DNA from: Legionellales bacterium
GTDB lineage: Bacteria > Pseudomonadota > Gammaproteobacteria > PIVX01
Assembly: GCA_013215905.1 (NCBI GenBank)
Contig: JABSQI010000113.1
Span: 1-6,035 of the forward strand
DNA: 6,035 nt
Reading direction: 5' to 3'
The translations under genes were made by a program, and so were the position numbers. Shown one piece after another: positions 1 through 6,035 of this stretch (positions within the stretch are counted from its first letter, which is position 1; the number at the start of each line of letters is the position of its first letter). A model generated the notes under the pieces. It was not told where the DNA came from, did no database searches, and worked only from the letters and a program-made list of their open reading frames with translations.

Positions 1-368
1 GGGATCAATTTATGCTCAAGAGCTTTACTAAATTTCTGTGCAACTAATTCACAAGATTCACCTATTATATGCCGACGTTCAGAATGACCAACAAGAACAT
101 ACCCACATCCTAGATCTCTAAGCATACTAGCAGCAATTTCCCCTGTATAAGCTCCTTGATCAAAATTACTAACATCTTGGCCACCTAAATACCAGTTAAG
201 ATTACTTAACAAATTTTTCGTGTGTAATAAATATGTACTAGGGGGGAAAATTATTATTTCACTATTACCCGGATCTACAAACCTGGAAGTTAAAGAGTTT
301 AACAACTGAGTAATCGATTCTAAAGAACCATTCATTTTCCAATTAGCTGCAAAGATAGGTCTCATCAT
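1..368 (-). CDS. tpiA: Triosephosphate isomerase, N-terminal part (cut by window edge)
   Basis: This glycolytic and gluconeogenic enzyme interconverts dihydroxyacetone phosphate and glyceraldehyde 3-phosphate in the cytoplasm. The frame reads 122 complete codons on the minus strand and runs off the left edge, so roughly half of a normal 250-residue protein is present. Visible family motifs are ANWKMNG at residues 8-14 (substrate-binding Lys11), GAYTGEIAASML near residues 72-83, and the catalytic-histidine motif GHSERR at residues 94-99 (His95). The catalytic glutamate of the second half lies outside the window. Two adjacent ATG codons (366-368 and 363-365) could each start translation; the first is 3 bases after the stop of the upstream TolC-type gene, and the second is closer to the usual family N-terminus. 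No clear Shine-Dalgarno sequence is visible, so translation is probably coupled to the upstream gene. Nothing in the visible part looks degraded. Identification is very secure. Confidence 0.96.
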   Translation of the reverse strand, partial: MMRPIFAANWKMNGSLESITQLLNSLTSRFVDPGNSEIIIFPPSTYLLHTKNLLSNLNWYLGGQDVSNFDQGAYTGEIAASMLRDLGCGYVLVGHSERRHIIGESCELVAQKFSKALEHKLI

Positions 369-371
369 TTT

Positions 372-2321
372 CTACACAAAATTATCAGCATCTTCGCTAC
401 CGTAAACCAACTCGGCAGGATGTATGCTATTAATAGTTCTAGCCCATGGTGTATAAATTTTCATTTTATCTGGCAAATTGTTCATTGCCAACATAGCTGA
501 TCTTTTTGAATCATACTTACCATAAGTTACAATATACCATTCATCTCCATTCTTTTTCTTAGCACGATAATAGTTAGCTACGCCATCAATTCCCGAATTA
601 CGAATAAATCTATTAACAGCTGCCTCATTACCAGATGCAACTAGCTGGATAGTATAAACTTTACTATCATGTTTAGATGAATCAACACGTATATCACGCT
701 CAGTATTTTTGATACCATCTTTATGCTGGTATGTCACATTAGAAGTTTCCAGCTGTTTATACTGCATTCTTCGAGATAATTTATTGGCATTATTATAATA
801 ATTTTTCTTCTCATGATATTCTTGAATCTTTGCTCTACTGTAGTCTTTTGATTTATCATCTACTTTTAAAATCTTCTGTCTATATCGAGCATCCTTGTTT
901 TTAGAATTATTAGAGGATGAGGATAAAGTCCTACTATAAGACTGGTTATTTTCTTGTAATATTTCAGGATACTCAGTTAAATCATTTAGCTCAGGTGAAG
1001 CAGCCCCTAATGGAGTCAGATCAACATTAAGCTCATCATTAATTAAACCCATTGCTGCAAGCAATCTATATTGTGATAACAAAATATCATATTTAGTGTT
1101 TATGTATATAGTCTTAGATGAGAAATATTCGTTCTCGGAGTTCAACAAATCAAGCAAAGTTCTTTGACCTAGTTGAAATTGTTTTGCATAAGCATCTATT
1201 GTATCTCTAGAAGCTTCCATATGTTTTTTAAAATACCCGATCAATCCAGTATTAGTTTTATAGGCAATCCAAGCTAATTTAGTATTTTCAATAATTTCTC
1301 TATAGGTATTATTGCGTATTTCAGCAGATTGTTGTGCCAAATACGCTGTTTCCCTTTTACGACGAATGTCTCTGCCTCCATTTAATAAATTCCACCGTCC
1401 TTCAAGCATAACCCTCTGATCATTATTTTCCCCTTTAACACCATCTAGATTATTGTTAAAAGAAATTCCCCCTACTAAATCTATATGAGGCATCATTGTT
1501 GAGTTTGATTCTCTGTACTGAGCTACTGCTTCAAGAATATCACTATTTGCAGCCCTTAATGCAGGATGGTACTCAATAGCTTGCTCCAAAGCTTTCTTTT
1601 CAGATTTAGGGAAACATTTATTACTGATCTTTGGAGTAGTAAATCCCCGGGCTCTCATCCCACTTACCCTGAAAAACGATGTTTCAGCATCCATTAAATG
1701 ACCTTCGGCAGATTTCAGATTACTTGACGCTTGAGCTAATCTACCTAAAGCTTGAACTGCATCTGTATTTCTACTTACACCTGACTCACTTCTACGACTT
1801 ATCATTTCAGCAGTTCTTGTGTGAATTTTAACATTTTCTTTTGCTGATTCTATAATTTCTCTTTCTCTCAGCACATTTATATAAGCCTCAGCTACTCTTA
1901 ATGAATGAGCATTCGCTTGATCTGAAACAGCCCATGAACTTGCATTCAATTTAAACCTATTCCTACTAACATTGTGCATAGTTGAAAAACCATCAAAGAG
2001 CATTTGCCGAGCCTCTAATCCAATTTCTCTGCGTAGCAAAGTTCTACGTCTATTACTCCCACTTCTTAAAGCTTCAGCTCTTGTTGTATTATTTTCACTA
2101 CGCTCATATCCAATTGCTCCTGTAGCATCCAAAGTGGGGAAATATCCACCAACAGCTCCTCTATATGCTTGATCATTGGCAAGACAAACCTTCACGGTTT
2201 CCAGCACTCTTGGACTAGTCAATAAAGAACGCTGAGCTGCCTCTTGCAAAGTAACAGAGAAAGTAGAAGTAACTATGGCAATTCCTAATATTGTAGTAAG
2301 AATATATATCAATTTGTTCAT
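372..2321 (-). CDS. TolC-family outer-membrane secretion channel with C-terminal SPOR domain
   Basis: This is the probable outer-membrane component of the type I secretion system, 649 residues long. Residues 1-22 look like a Sec signal peptide (basic start, hydrophobic core, cleavage near TFS/VTLQ). Residues about 24-430 match the outer-membrane efflux protein fold as two repeats: one contains ARQMLFDGF (104-112) and a long helical stretch at 130-220; the other contains GRWNLLNGG (308-316) and the hallmark FQLGQRTLLDLLNSENEYF (382-400). Ordinary TolC proteins end soon after this (about 450-490 residues). Here a polar Asn/Lys/Ser/Tyr-rich linker (about 450-552) follows, then a SPOR-like domain (about 554-630) beginning VYTIQLVASG and containing WYIVTYGKYDSKRSAM. 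SPOR domains bind denuded peptidoglycan, so the extension may anchor the channel to the cell wall (inference). The start is supported by AAGGGA 6 bases upstream of the ATG. The gene is divergent from the ABC and adaptor genes and is followed almost directly by tpiA. The role as channel is confident; exclusive pairing with this exporter is inferred from position. Confidence 0.93.
   Translation of the reverse strand: MNKLIYILTTILGIAIVTSTFSVTLQEAAQRSLLTSPRVLETVKVCLANDQAYRGAVGGYFPTLDATGAIGYERSENNTTRAEALRSGSNRRRTLLRREIGLEARQMLFDGFSTMHNVSRNRFKLNASSWAVSDQANAHSLRVAEAYINVLREREIIESAKENVKIHTRTAEMISRRSESGVSRNTDAVQALGRLAQASSNLKSAEGHLMDAETSFFRVSGMRARGFTTPKISNKCFPKSEKKALEQAIEYHPALRAANSDILEAVAQYRESNSTMMPHIDLVGGISFNNNLDGVKGENNDQRVMLEGRWNLLNGGRDIRRKRETAYLAQQSAEIRNNTYREIIENTKLAWIAYKTNTGLIGYFKKHMEASRDTIDAYAKQFQLGQRTLLDLLNSENEYFSSKTIYINTKYDILLSQYRLLAAMGLINDELNVDLTPLGAASPELNDLTEYPEILQENNQSYSRTLSSSSNNSKNKDARYRQKILKVDDKSKDYSRAKIQEYHEKKNYYNNANKLSRRMQYKQLETSNVTYQHKDGIKNTERDIRVDSSKHDSKVYTIQLVASGNEAAVNRFIRNSGIDGVANYYRAKKKNGDEWYIVTYGKYDSKRSAMLAMNNLPDKMKIYTPWARTINSIHPAELVYGSEDADNFV
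423..668 (-). other. SPOR domain region of the TolC-type protein
   Basis: This segment encodes about residues 552-633. The pattern is that of a SPOR domain: a first beta strand with Gln and Val (YTIQLVASG), a helix (EAAVNRFIRNSG), a second strand with YYRAKK, then the conserved run WYIVTYGKYDSKRSAM and a closing helix and strand (LPDKMKIYTPWARTI). SPOR domains are known peptidoglycan-binding modules, typical of division and cell-wall proteins. The domain call rests on motif reading only, without a profile search. Confidence 0.85.
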
Positions 2322-2325
2322 TAAA

Positions 2326-2333
2326 TTTCCCTT
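2326..2333 (-). promoter_or_regulatory. Ribosome binding site of the TolC-type gene
   Basis: Read on the minus strand, AAGGGA lies about 6 bases before the ATG at 2321. It is a good Shine-Dalgarno match and supports this start, which is also the one that gives a proper signal peptide. Confidence 0.6.
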
Positions 2334-2353
2334 AAGATCTAAAAATAGATATG

Positions 2354-2378
2354 TTAGATTAAATCCTTTTAACTCTAA
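2354..2378 (-). repeat. Imperfect stem-loop in the leader of the TolC-type gene
   Basis: The plus strand reads TTAGATTAAA, then TCCT, then TTTAACTCTAA. This is a 10-bp stem with a single bulged C and a 4-base loop. If the candidate promoter at 2392-2421 is used, the stem lies in the 5' untranslated leader of the TolC-type transcript, 33 bases before its start codon. The stem is almost all A-T, so chance occurrence in AT-rich DNA is quite possible. Confidence 0.35.
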
Positions 2379-2391
2379 TTAACAGCCCTAA

Positions 2392-2421
2392 CTTATACCA
2401 CAATTTAAACTCTAAAAACAA
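2392..2421 (-). promoter_or_regulatory. Candidate promoter for the TolC-type gene and tpiA
   Basis: On the minus strand there is an extended -10 element, TGGTATAAG (2392-2400), with a weak -35 candidate TTGTTT (2416-2421) at 18-base spacing. Transcription would begin near 2385, giving a leader of about 60 bases that includes the 2354-2378 stem. The -35 matches consensus poorly, and AT-rich DNA makes false -10 hits common. Confidence 0.35.
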
Positions 2422-2479
2422 TAACATTTGGATTAGAAAGAAAAAACTGAAACAAAAATTAAACTTAAATTAAGAACAA

Positions 2480-2506
2480 TTGATATTAAAAATTTATAGC
2501 TATACT
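2480..2506 (+). promoter_or_regulatory. Candidate promoter for the ABC exporter and adaptor operon
   Basis: TTGATA (2480-2485, 5 of 6 to the -35 consensus) and TATACT (2501-2506, 5 of 6 to the -10 consensus) are separated by 15 bases, slightly shorter than the preferred 16-18. Transcription would begin near 2513, directly on the palindrome at 2511-2524, so a regulator bound there would block initiation. This is a motif reading only. Confidence 0.4.
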
Positions 2507-2539
2507 TAGAATGTATAAATACATATACAAGGATGTATA
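2501..2539 (+). repeat. Stacked short inverted repeats overlapping the promoter and RBS
   Basis: The core TATAC or GTATA recurs in alternating orientation. There is TATAC (2501-2505) with GTATA (2513-2517); the perfect palindrome ATGTAT-AA-ATACAT (2511-2524); and TATACA-AGGA-TGTATA (2524-2539), whose loop is the Shine-Dalgarno core. These pairings overlap and are mutually exclusive, so the region could be an operator for a dimeric regulator or an RNA switch controlling ribosome access. The AT-rich setting weakens the case. Confidence 0.45.
2529..2534 (+). promoter_or_regulatory. Ribosome binding site of the ABC exporter gene
   Basis: AAGGAT ends 9 bases before the ATG at 2544 and is the best Shine-Dalgarno match upstream of this gene. 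Its AGGA core lies in the 4-base loop of a 6-bp inverted repeat (2524-2539). It supports the chosen start. Confidence 0.6.
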
Positions 2540-2543
2540 AAAA

Positions 2544-4700
2544 ATGGTCAAAAATAAAGAACAACAAATTTGGACTATAGATTCCGAAGTCGAAAAAAGA
2601 AAAGATCCTTTACTACATTGCCTAATACTAATTACTAAGCTTCACAATAAACCCTTTTCTGCAGATTCCTTAACAGCAGGATTACCGTTAGTTAACTATA
2701 AACTCACAACAGAACTCATGCCAAGAGCTGCTGAAAGAGCTGGATTTTCTACTAAAATAATAGACCACCCAATAAATGGTTTTAATAATTTAATTCTTCC
2801 AGCAATATTAATCTTAAAAGATGACCAAGCTTGTGTTTTAGATAGAATAGAAAATGACGGTTCACTAAGTATTATCCAACCCAAGTTGGGAAAAACAAAA
2901 ACTAAAATAGAAGAAATAAATAAACTATATACTGGAAAAACAATTTTCCTAAAACCAGACTATAAATTTGATGAGCGTACAGAACCTATGGTAAAAACCA
3001 AGCCTAAGCACTGGTTTTGGAGCGTTATCTTAAAGTCATACCCAATATATTCAGAAGTCCTTGTAGCCTCTTTATTAGTAAATATGTTTGCCCTGGCATC
3101 TCCATTATTCGTAATGAACGTGTATGATCGTGTAGTTCCAAATAATGCGATTGAAACATTATGGGTCTTGGCTATTGGTATATTCATTGTTTATTCATTT
3201 GACATAATAATGAAGATGTTAAGAGGGTATTTTATAGATTCTGCTAGCAAACGTATTGACGCTGAACTATCTTCAACAATATTCGAAAGAATTTTAGGGA
3301 TCAAATTATCAAACCTCCCAAAATCTGTAGGAACCTTATCAAACATGGTATACTCTTTTGAGGGATTTCGGGACTTTATTACTTCTTCTACTATTAGTCT
3401 ACTAATTGATTTACCATTTGTTTCAATTTTTATTTTTATAATATGGTATCTAGCAGGCTCTTTAGCTCTTGTGCCATTAATAATAGCGCCTCTTGTCATA
3501 TTATCAGGTTATTTTATACAAATGCCAATTAATAATTTAATTCAACATAGTTACAGAATATCTGCAGAAAAACAAGCCGCACTTTTAGAGTCACTCCATG
3601 GTATAGAAACCATCAAAAGTTTATCTGCAGAAGGAATTCAACAACGTAAATGGGAAACCATAACATGTCAGGGAGCTGTAATTAATGAGAAACTCCGGTA
3701 CTATAATAATCTTAGTTCAAATGTATGTATGTTTTTTCAATCTCTTGCTACTGTTATACTTGTCATATTTGGAGTATACAAAATAGCTGCTGGAGATCTT
3801 ACGATGGGAGCACTAATCGCTTCTACTATATTAACTGGACGAGCTATCTCTCCTATGACCCAAGTTGCTAGACTAATGACCAGATACCAACAATCCATTA
3901 CTGCGCTACATTCCATAGACGAACTGATGAAACTCCCAGTTGAAAGACCAAAAGGAAAAACACCTCTACAACGCCCGCAAGCCAAAGGGAAAATAGAATT
4001 TCTGAATGTAGAATTTAGTTACCCTAATCAAAAACTAGCAGCCCTTAACAAAATTTCATTTAAAATAAATCCAGGAGAAAAAGTTGGCATAGTTGGTAAA
4101 GTAGGTTCTGGAAAAAGCACTATAGAAAAACTCATTGCCGGACTATATGAACCAACTAATGGCAAGATATTATTAGATGATACTGAACTCAAGCAGCTAG
4201 ACAAATCAGAAGTACGAAGACAAATTGCTTATGTTTCCCAAGAAATCATTCTATTTTACGGCACTATGAGAGAAAATATAGCTCTGCAAGCGCCATATGT
4301 TAATGATTCAGAAATTTTAAAAGCAGCTCAATTTAGCGGTATAAATGATTTTATTCGATTGCATCCTGATGGATTTGATATGCAAATAGAAGAAGGTGGC
4401 AAAAATTTATCTGGAGGACAAAAACAAATGATAGCAATTGCCAGAGCTTTTTTGCATAGTCCCCCTTTAATACTATTAGATGAACCTACTAGTGCGATGG
4501 ATGATAAATCTAGCCTATTCTTTAAGAGAATGTTACAAAATGAACTTAAAGATAATACTTTAATTTTGGTTACTCATAGAAGCGATATGCTAAATATCGT
4601 TAATAGACTAATAATAATAGATAAAGGGAGAATAATAGCTGATGGTCCAAAAAATAATATTCTCAAAGCACTAAGAAGTACTGAAGTAGTAAAACAGTAA
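2544..4700 (+). CDS. Type I secretion ABC exporter, LapB/LssB type (permease-ATPase)
   Basis: This inner-membrane ATPase powers one-step export of a protein substrate through the adaptor and the outer-membrane channel. The 718-residue length is normal for the family. Residues about 20-140 form a C39-like domain that appears catalytically dead: the expected Cys position falls near Asp21/Pro22 and no catalytic His is seen around 87-100. In related exporters such a domain binds substrate rather than cleaving a leader. The membrane domain has about six hydrophobic segments (169-190, 205-227, 284-304, 307-327, 395-415, 418-436). The ATPase domain is complete: A-loop Tyr493, Walker A GKVGSGKST (518-526), Q-loop Gln566, signature LSGGQ (622-626), Walker B with Asp646 and Glu647, and H-loop His678. 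LFYGTMRENIA and LDEPTSAMD are typical of the LssB/LapB branch. The gene has a good RBS and is followed after 10 bases by the adaptor gene. The substrate is unknown; LapB-branch systems usually export large adhesins or RTX-type proteins. Start and family are secure. Confidence 0.95.
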   Translation: MVKNKEQQIWTIDSEVEKRKDPLLHCLILITKLHNKPFSADSLTAGLPLVNYKLTTELMPRAAERAGFSTKIIDHPINGFNNLILPAILILKDDQACVLDRIENDGSLSIIQPKLGKTKTKIEEINKLYTGKTIFLKPDYKFDERTEPMVKTKPKHWFWSVILKSYPIYSEVLVASLLVNMFALASPLFVMNVYDRVVPNNAIETLWVLAIGIFIVYSFDIIMKMLRGYFIDSASKRIDAELSSTIFERILGIKLSNLPKSVGTLSNMVYSFEGFRDFITSSTISLLIDLPFVSIFIFIIWYLAGSLALVPLIIAPLVILSGYFIQMPINNLIQHSYRISAEKQAALLESLHGIETIKSLSAEGIQQRKWETITCQGAVINEKLRYYNNLSSNVCMFFQSLATVILVIFGVYKIAAGDLTMGALIASTILTGRAISPMTQVARLMTRYQQSITALHSIDELMKLPVERPKGKTPLQRPQAKGKIEFLNVEFSYPNQKLAALNKISFKINPGEKVGIVGKVGSGKSTIEKLIAGLYEPTNGKILLDDTELKQLDKSEVRRQIAYVSQEIILFYGTMRENIALQAPYVNDSEILKAAQFSGINDFIRLHPDGFDMQIEEGGKNLSGGQKQMIAIARAFLHSPPLILLDEPTSAMDDKSSLFFKRMLQNELKDNTLILVTHRSDMLNIVNRLIIIDKGRIIADGPKNNILKALRSTEVVKQ

Positions 4701-4710
4701 GAATTTTATT

Positions 4711-5928
4711 ATGAACAAAGAAAAAAAACTTAGCGACGACATTACTATAGGCACATTGAAAGGTCCAAGTACCTCCAGCCATTATATTTTATGGGGAGCA
4801 CTTGCATTCATCCTTATCGGATTAATCTGGGCTAATTTCGCAATTTTAGACGAAATTAGTAGAGGAGAAGGCAAAGTCATTCCATCTAGCCAGGTACAAG
4901 TCATTCAGAATTTAGAAGGTGGAATAATTAAAAATATACTCGTATCAGAAGGCGAGATTGTTGAGAAAAATCAAATACTAATGGTTATAGATGATACTCA
5001 GTTCACATCATCACTTAAAGAATCAGAAGTAAGGGTGAAAGCACTCCAAGCAAAAATTACACGACTAGTTTCTGAAACTAGGAACGTTCCTCTACAATTT
5101 AGCTACGCGTTAGAAAAAAACTACCCAGATATAGTAAAAAATGAAAAAGCATTATATTCATCGAGACAAAGAGAATTAGAAACCAGACTCTCTACACTAA
5201 AGAGCCAAGTAGATCAGAAAAATAGTTCTCTCAAAGAATTGATTTCAAAAAAATATAAACTGACAAGAAGTTATGAATTAATCAAACAAGAACTAGATCT
5301 AACTGAACCTCTATTAATAGATGGTGCAGTATCTAAAGTCGAAGTTATTCGCTTAAAAAGGCAGGCAAATGATTTATCCGGCGAGATAGAAGAAACCAAA
5401 ATATCAATTAACCGATCTCAATTATCTGTAGAAGAAGCTAAAAGTAAAATGCACGAAATAGCTGTTGGTTTTAGATCTGCTAGTCTAGATGAATTAAACA
5501 GAACAAGAGCAGAACTAGCTCCTCTTGTAGAAGGCAGCGCGGCCCTTGAAGATAGGGTCAAAAGGACACAAGTAAAATCACCAGTCAGAGGCACTGTTAA
5601 ACAAATATTTATTAACACTATTGGAGGAGTCATAACACCAGGGATGGATTTATTAGAAATTGTACCCTTGAACGACACCCTATTAGTAGAAGCATACATA
5701 AAACCTTCTGATATCGCATTTATTCATCCTGGTCAAGATGCCATAGTCAAAATAACAGCTTATGATTTTGCAATCTATGGTGGATTACCAGGAAATGTTG
5801 AACACATCAGCGCTGATACTGTAAAACCAGAAGGGCAAGAGCAAGAAGAAGGCGCAGACGGTGGCCATTCACGCCAAATCGGCCAGCGCTGCGAAAAAGC
5901 TGTGGGACGGGCACGAAGGCGTCGGTGA
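4711..5928 (+). CDS. HlyD-family T1SS membrane fusion protein, 3' end lost at a junction
   Basis: This periplasmic adaptor links the ABC exporter to the outer-membrane channel. The order of parts is typical: a short cytoplasmic N-terminus, one membrane anchor (about residues 26-46), the first lipoyl half (about 53-95, with [18 protein letters not shown]), a long coiled-coil hairpin (about 100-283), the second lipoyl half (286-319, with [11 protein letters not shown] and [15 protein letters not shown]), and a beta-barrel part reaching [20 protein letters not shown] (351-370). Family members run to roughly 430-470 residues and continue after this with a strand region that is missing here. Residues about 372-405 (ending in an Arg-rich run) are an out-of-frame reading of GC-rich aminopeptidase DNA and should not be treated as native. 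The stop at 5926-5928 is therefore accidental. The start lies 10 bases after the ABC stop with only a weak AAGAA as RBS, suggesting translational coupling. The native portion is confident; as it stands the gene is truncated and chimeric. Confidence 0.9.
   Translation: MNKEKKLSDDITIGTLKGPSTSSHYILWGALAFILIGLIWANFAILDEISRGEGKVIPSSQVQVIQNLEGGIIKNILVSEGEIVEKNQILMVIDDTQFTSSLKESEVRVKALQAKITRLVSETRNVPLQFSYALEKNYPDIVKNEKALYSSRQRELETRLSTLKSQVDQKNSSLKELISKKYKLTRSYELIKQELDLTEPLLIDGAVSKVEVIRLKRQANDLSGEIEETKISINRSQLSVEEAKSKMHEIAVGFRSASLDELNRTRAELAPLVEGSAALEDRVKRTQVKSPVRGTVKQIFINTIGGVITPGMDLLEIVPLNDTLLVEAYIKPSDIAFIHPGQDAIVKITAYDFAIYGGLPGNVEHISADTVKPEGQEQEEGADGGHSRQIGQRCEKAVGRARRRR
5822..5850. other. Abrupt junction between AT-rich and GC-rich DNA
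   Basis: Hand counts give 67 G+C in 180 bases (37%) for 5641-5820 and 119 in 195 (61%) for 5841-6035. HlyD similarity ends around 5820-5826. In the aminopeptidase frame a TAA stands at 5822-5824, and from 5825 onward the codons end in G or C ten times in a row (AAC CAG AAG GGC AAG AGC and on), so the foreign sequence probably begins at about 5825-5830. No inverted repeat, target duplication or transposase accompanies the join. Confidence 0.85.
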
Positions 5929-6035
5929 CGGCGTGATGCTCGCCCGTGATCTGGTCAACGAGCCGGCTAACATATTGACACCAAAGGAATTTGCCAAGCG
6001 CGCGGCGCAGCTGAAGAAGCTCGGCTGTTCGGTCG
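5825..6035 (+). pseudogene. pepA: Internal fragment of M17 leucyl aminopeptidase (PepA), no 5' end
   Basis: M17 aminopeptidases are cytoplasmic two-metal enzymes that remove N-terminal residues from peptides. The visible frame gives 70 residues and is open to the window end. The recognisable part is [21 protein letters not shown] at about residues 36-56, the conserved helix that opens the catalytic domain, followed by [14 protein letters not shown]. Metal ligands and the catalytic region would lie downstream, beyond the window. The first 150-170 residues expected before this point are absent: a TAA lies directly upstream, in sequence belonging to the adaptor gene, and no start codon or RBS is present. 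The frame is shifted +1 relative to the adaptor. Strong GC-rich third positions contrast with every other gene here and resemble a GC-rich alphaproteobacterial (rhizobial-like) sequence, though that assignment is inferred. It is either the edge of an intact gene from another organism joined by error, or a real truncated remnant. Confidence 0.88.

Noticed and set aside
241..246. Run of six G (six C on the coding strand) in tpiA as a phase-variation tract
   Set aside because: It is short, encodes the conserved Pro-Pro of the family in frame, and lies in an essential metabolic gene. No second copy or alternative frame supports switching.
1972..2172. Plus-strand open frame opposite the start of the channel gene
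   Set aside because: It lies wholly antisense to a well-supported coding region, has no RBS and no recognisable protein features.
2559..2680. Cys26 of the ABC exporter as a C39 protease nucleophile
   Set aside because: Aligning on the downstream helix puts the catalytic position near residues 21-22, and no partner His or Asp is seen. The LapB/LssB branch usually has inactive domains.
2696..3985. Several minus-strand open frames of 60-100 codons inside the ABC exporter gene
   Set aside because: They are antisense to conserved domains, carry no family motifs and have no plausible translation signals.
4698..4712. Terminator between the ABC and adaptor genes
   Set aside because: Only 10 bases separate the genes and no stem-loop is present; the spacing indicates a shared transcript.
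5418..5699. Minus-strand open frame of about 93 codons opposite the adaptor gene
   Set aside because: It is antisense to the adaptor coiled-coil and second lipoyl half and shows no domain or start signal of its own.
5824..5928. The last 34 residues of the adaptor reading (Glu-rich, then His, then Arg-rich) as a novel C-terminal tail
   Set aside because: The same DNA reads as conserved leucyl aminopeptidase in the +1 frame with GC-rich third positions, and the composition changes at the same place. The tail is an out-of-frame artefact.
1..6035. CRISPR array, tRNA or rRNA gene, insertion sequence, attachment site
   Set aside because: No regularly spaced repeats, cloverleaf-like sequence, rRNA motifs, transposase motifs or paired terminal repeats were seen on either strand.

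Overview
The window holds most of a type I secretion system (T1SS) in an AT-rich proteobacterial sequence. It is flanked by the start of a glycolytic gene on the left and by an abrupt junction to unrelated GC-rich DNA on the right. The main block is Gram-negative: it has an outer-membrane efflux protein with a signal peptide, an inner-membrane ABC exporter and an HlyD-type periplasmic adaptor. The ABC protein resembles the LapB/LssB branch of T1SS ATPases, which export large RTX-type adhesins and related proteins. The low GC (37% by hand count in 5641-5820, and similar or lower by eye elsewhere) fits a host-associated or otherwise AT-rich proteobacterium. The sequence alone does not settle the class.

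Layout, left to right. Positions 1-368 (minus strand) carry the first 122 codons of triosephosphate isomerase, cut by the window edge. Positions 372-2321 (minus strand) carry a TolC-family protein with an unusual C-terminal extension: a low-complexity linker followed by a SPOR (peptidoglycan-binding) domain. Its stop codon is 3 bases from the tpiA start, so the two genes probably share a transcript. Positions 2322-2543 are a 222-bp divergent intergenic region with candidate promoters in both directions and stacked short inverted repeats, one of which places the ABC gene's Shine-Dalgarno sequence in a hairpin loop. Positions 2544-4700 (plus strand) carry the intact ABC exporter with a degenerate C39-like N-terminal domain. 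Positions 4711 to about 5824 (plus strand) carry the HlyD-family adaptor, which loses family similarity after about residue 371.

From about 5825 to the end, the sequence becomes GC-rich (119 G+C in 195 bases, 61%, over 5841-6035). In a different frame it encodes an internal piece of an M17 leucyl aminopeptidase (PepA) with GC-rich third codon positions. The adaptor gene therefore has no natural 3' end here, and the aminopeptidase has no 5' end. A chimeric assembly or amplification join between two organisms is the simplest explanation; a real recombination is possible but less likely.

Together the three secretion proteins would form an ATP-driven channel from cytoplasm to outside. No substrate gene (for example an RTX adhesin) and no LapD/LapG-type regulator is visible in the window. 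The feature of most biological interest is the TolC-SPOR fusion, which could tether the outer-membrane channel to peptidoglycan. The feature that most needs caution is the right-hand junction.
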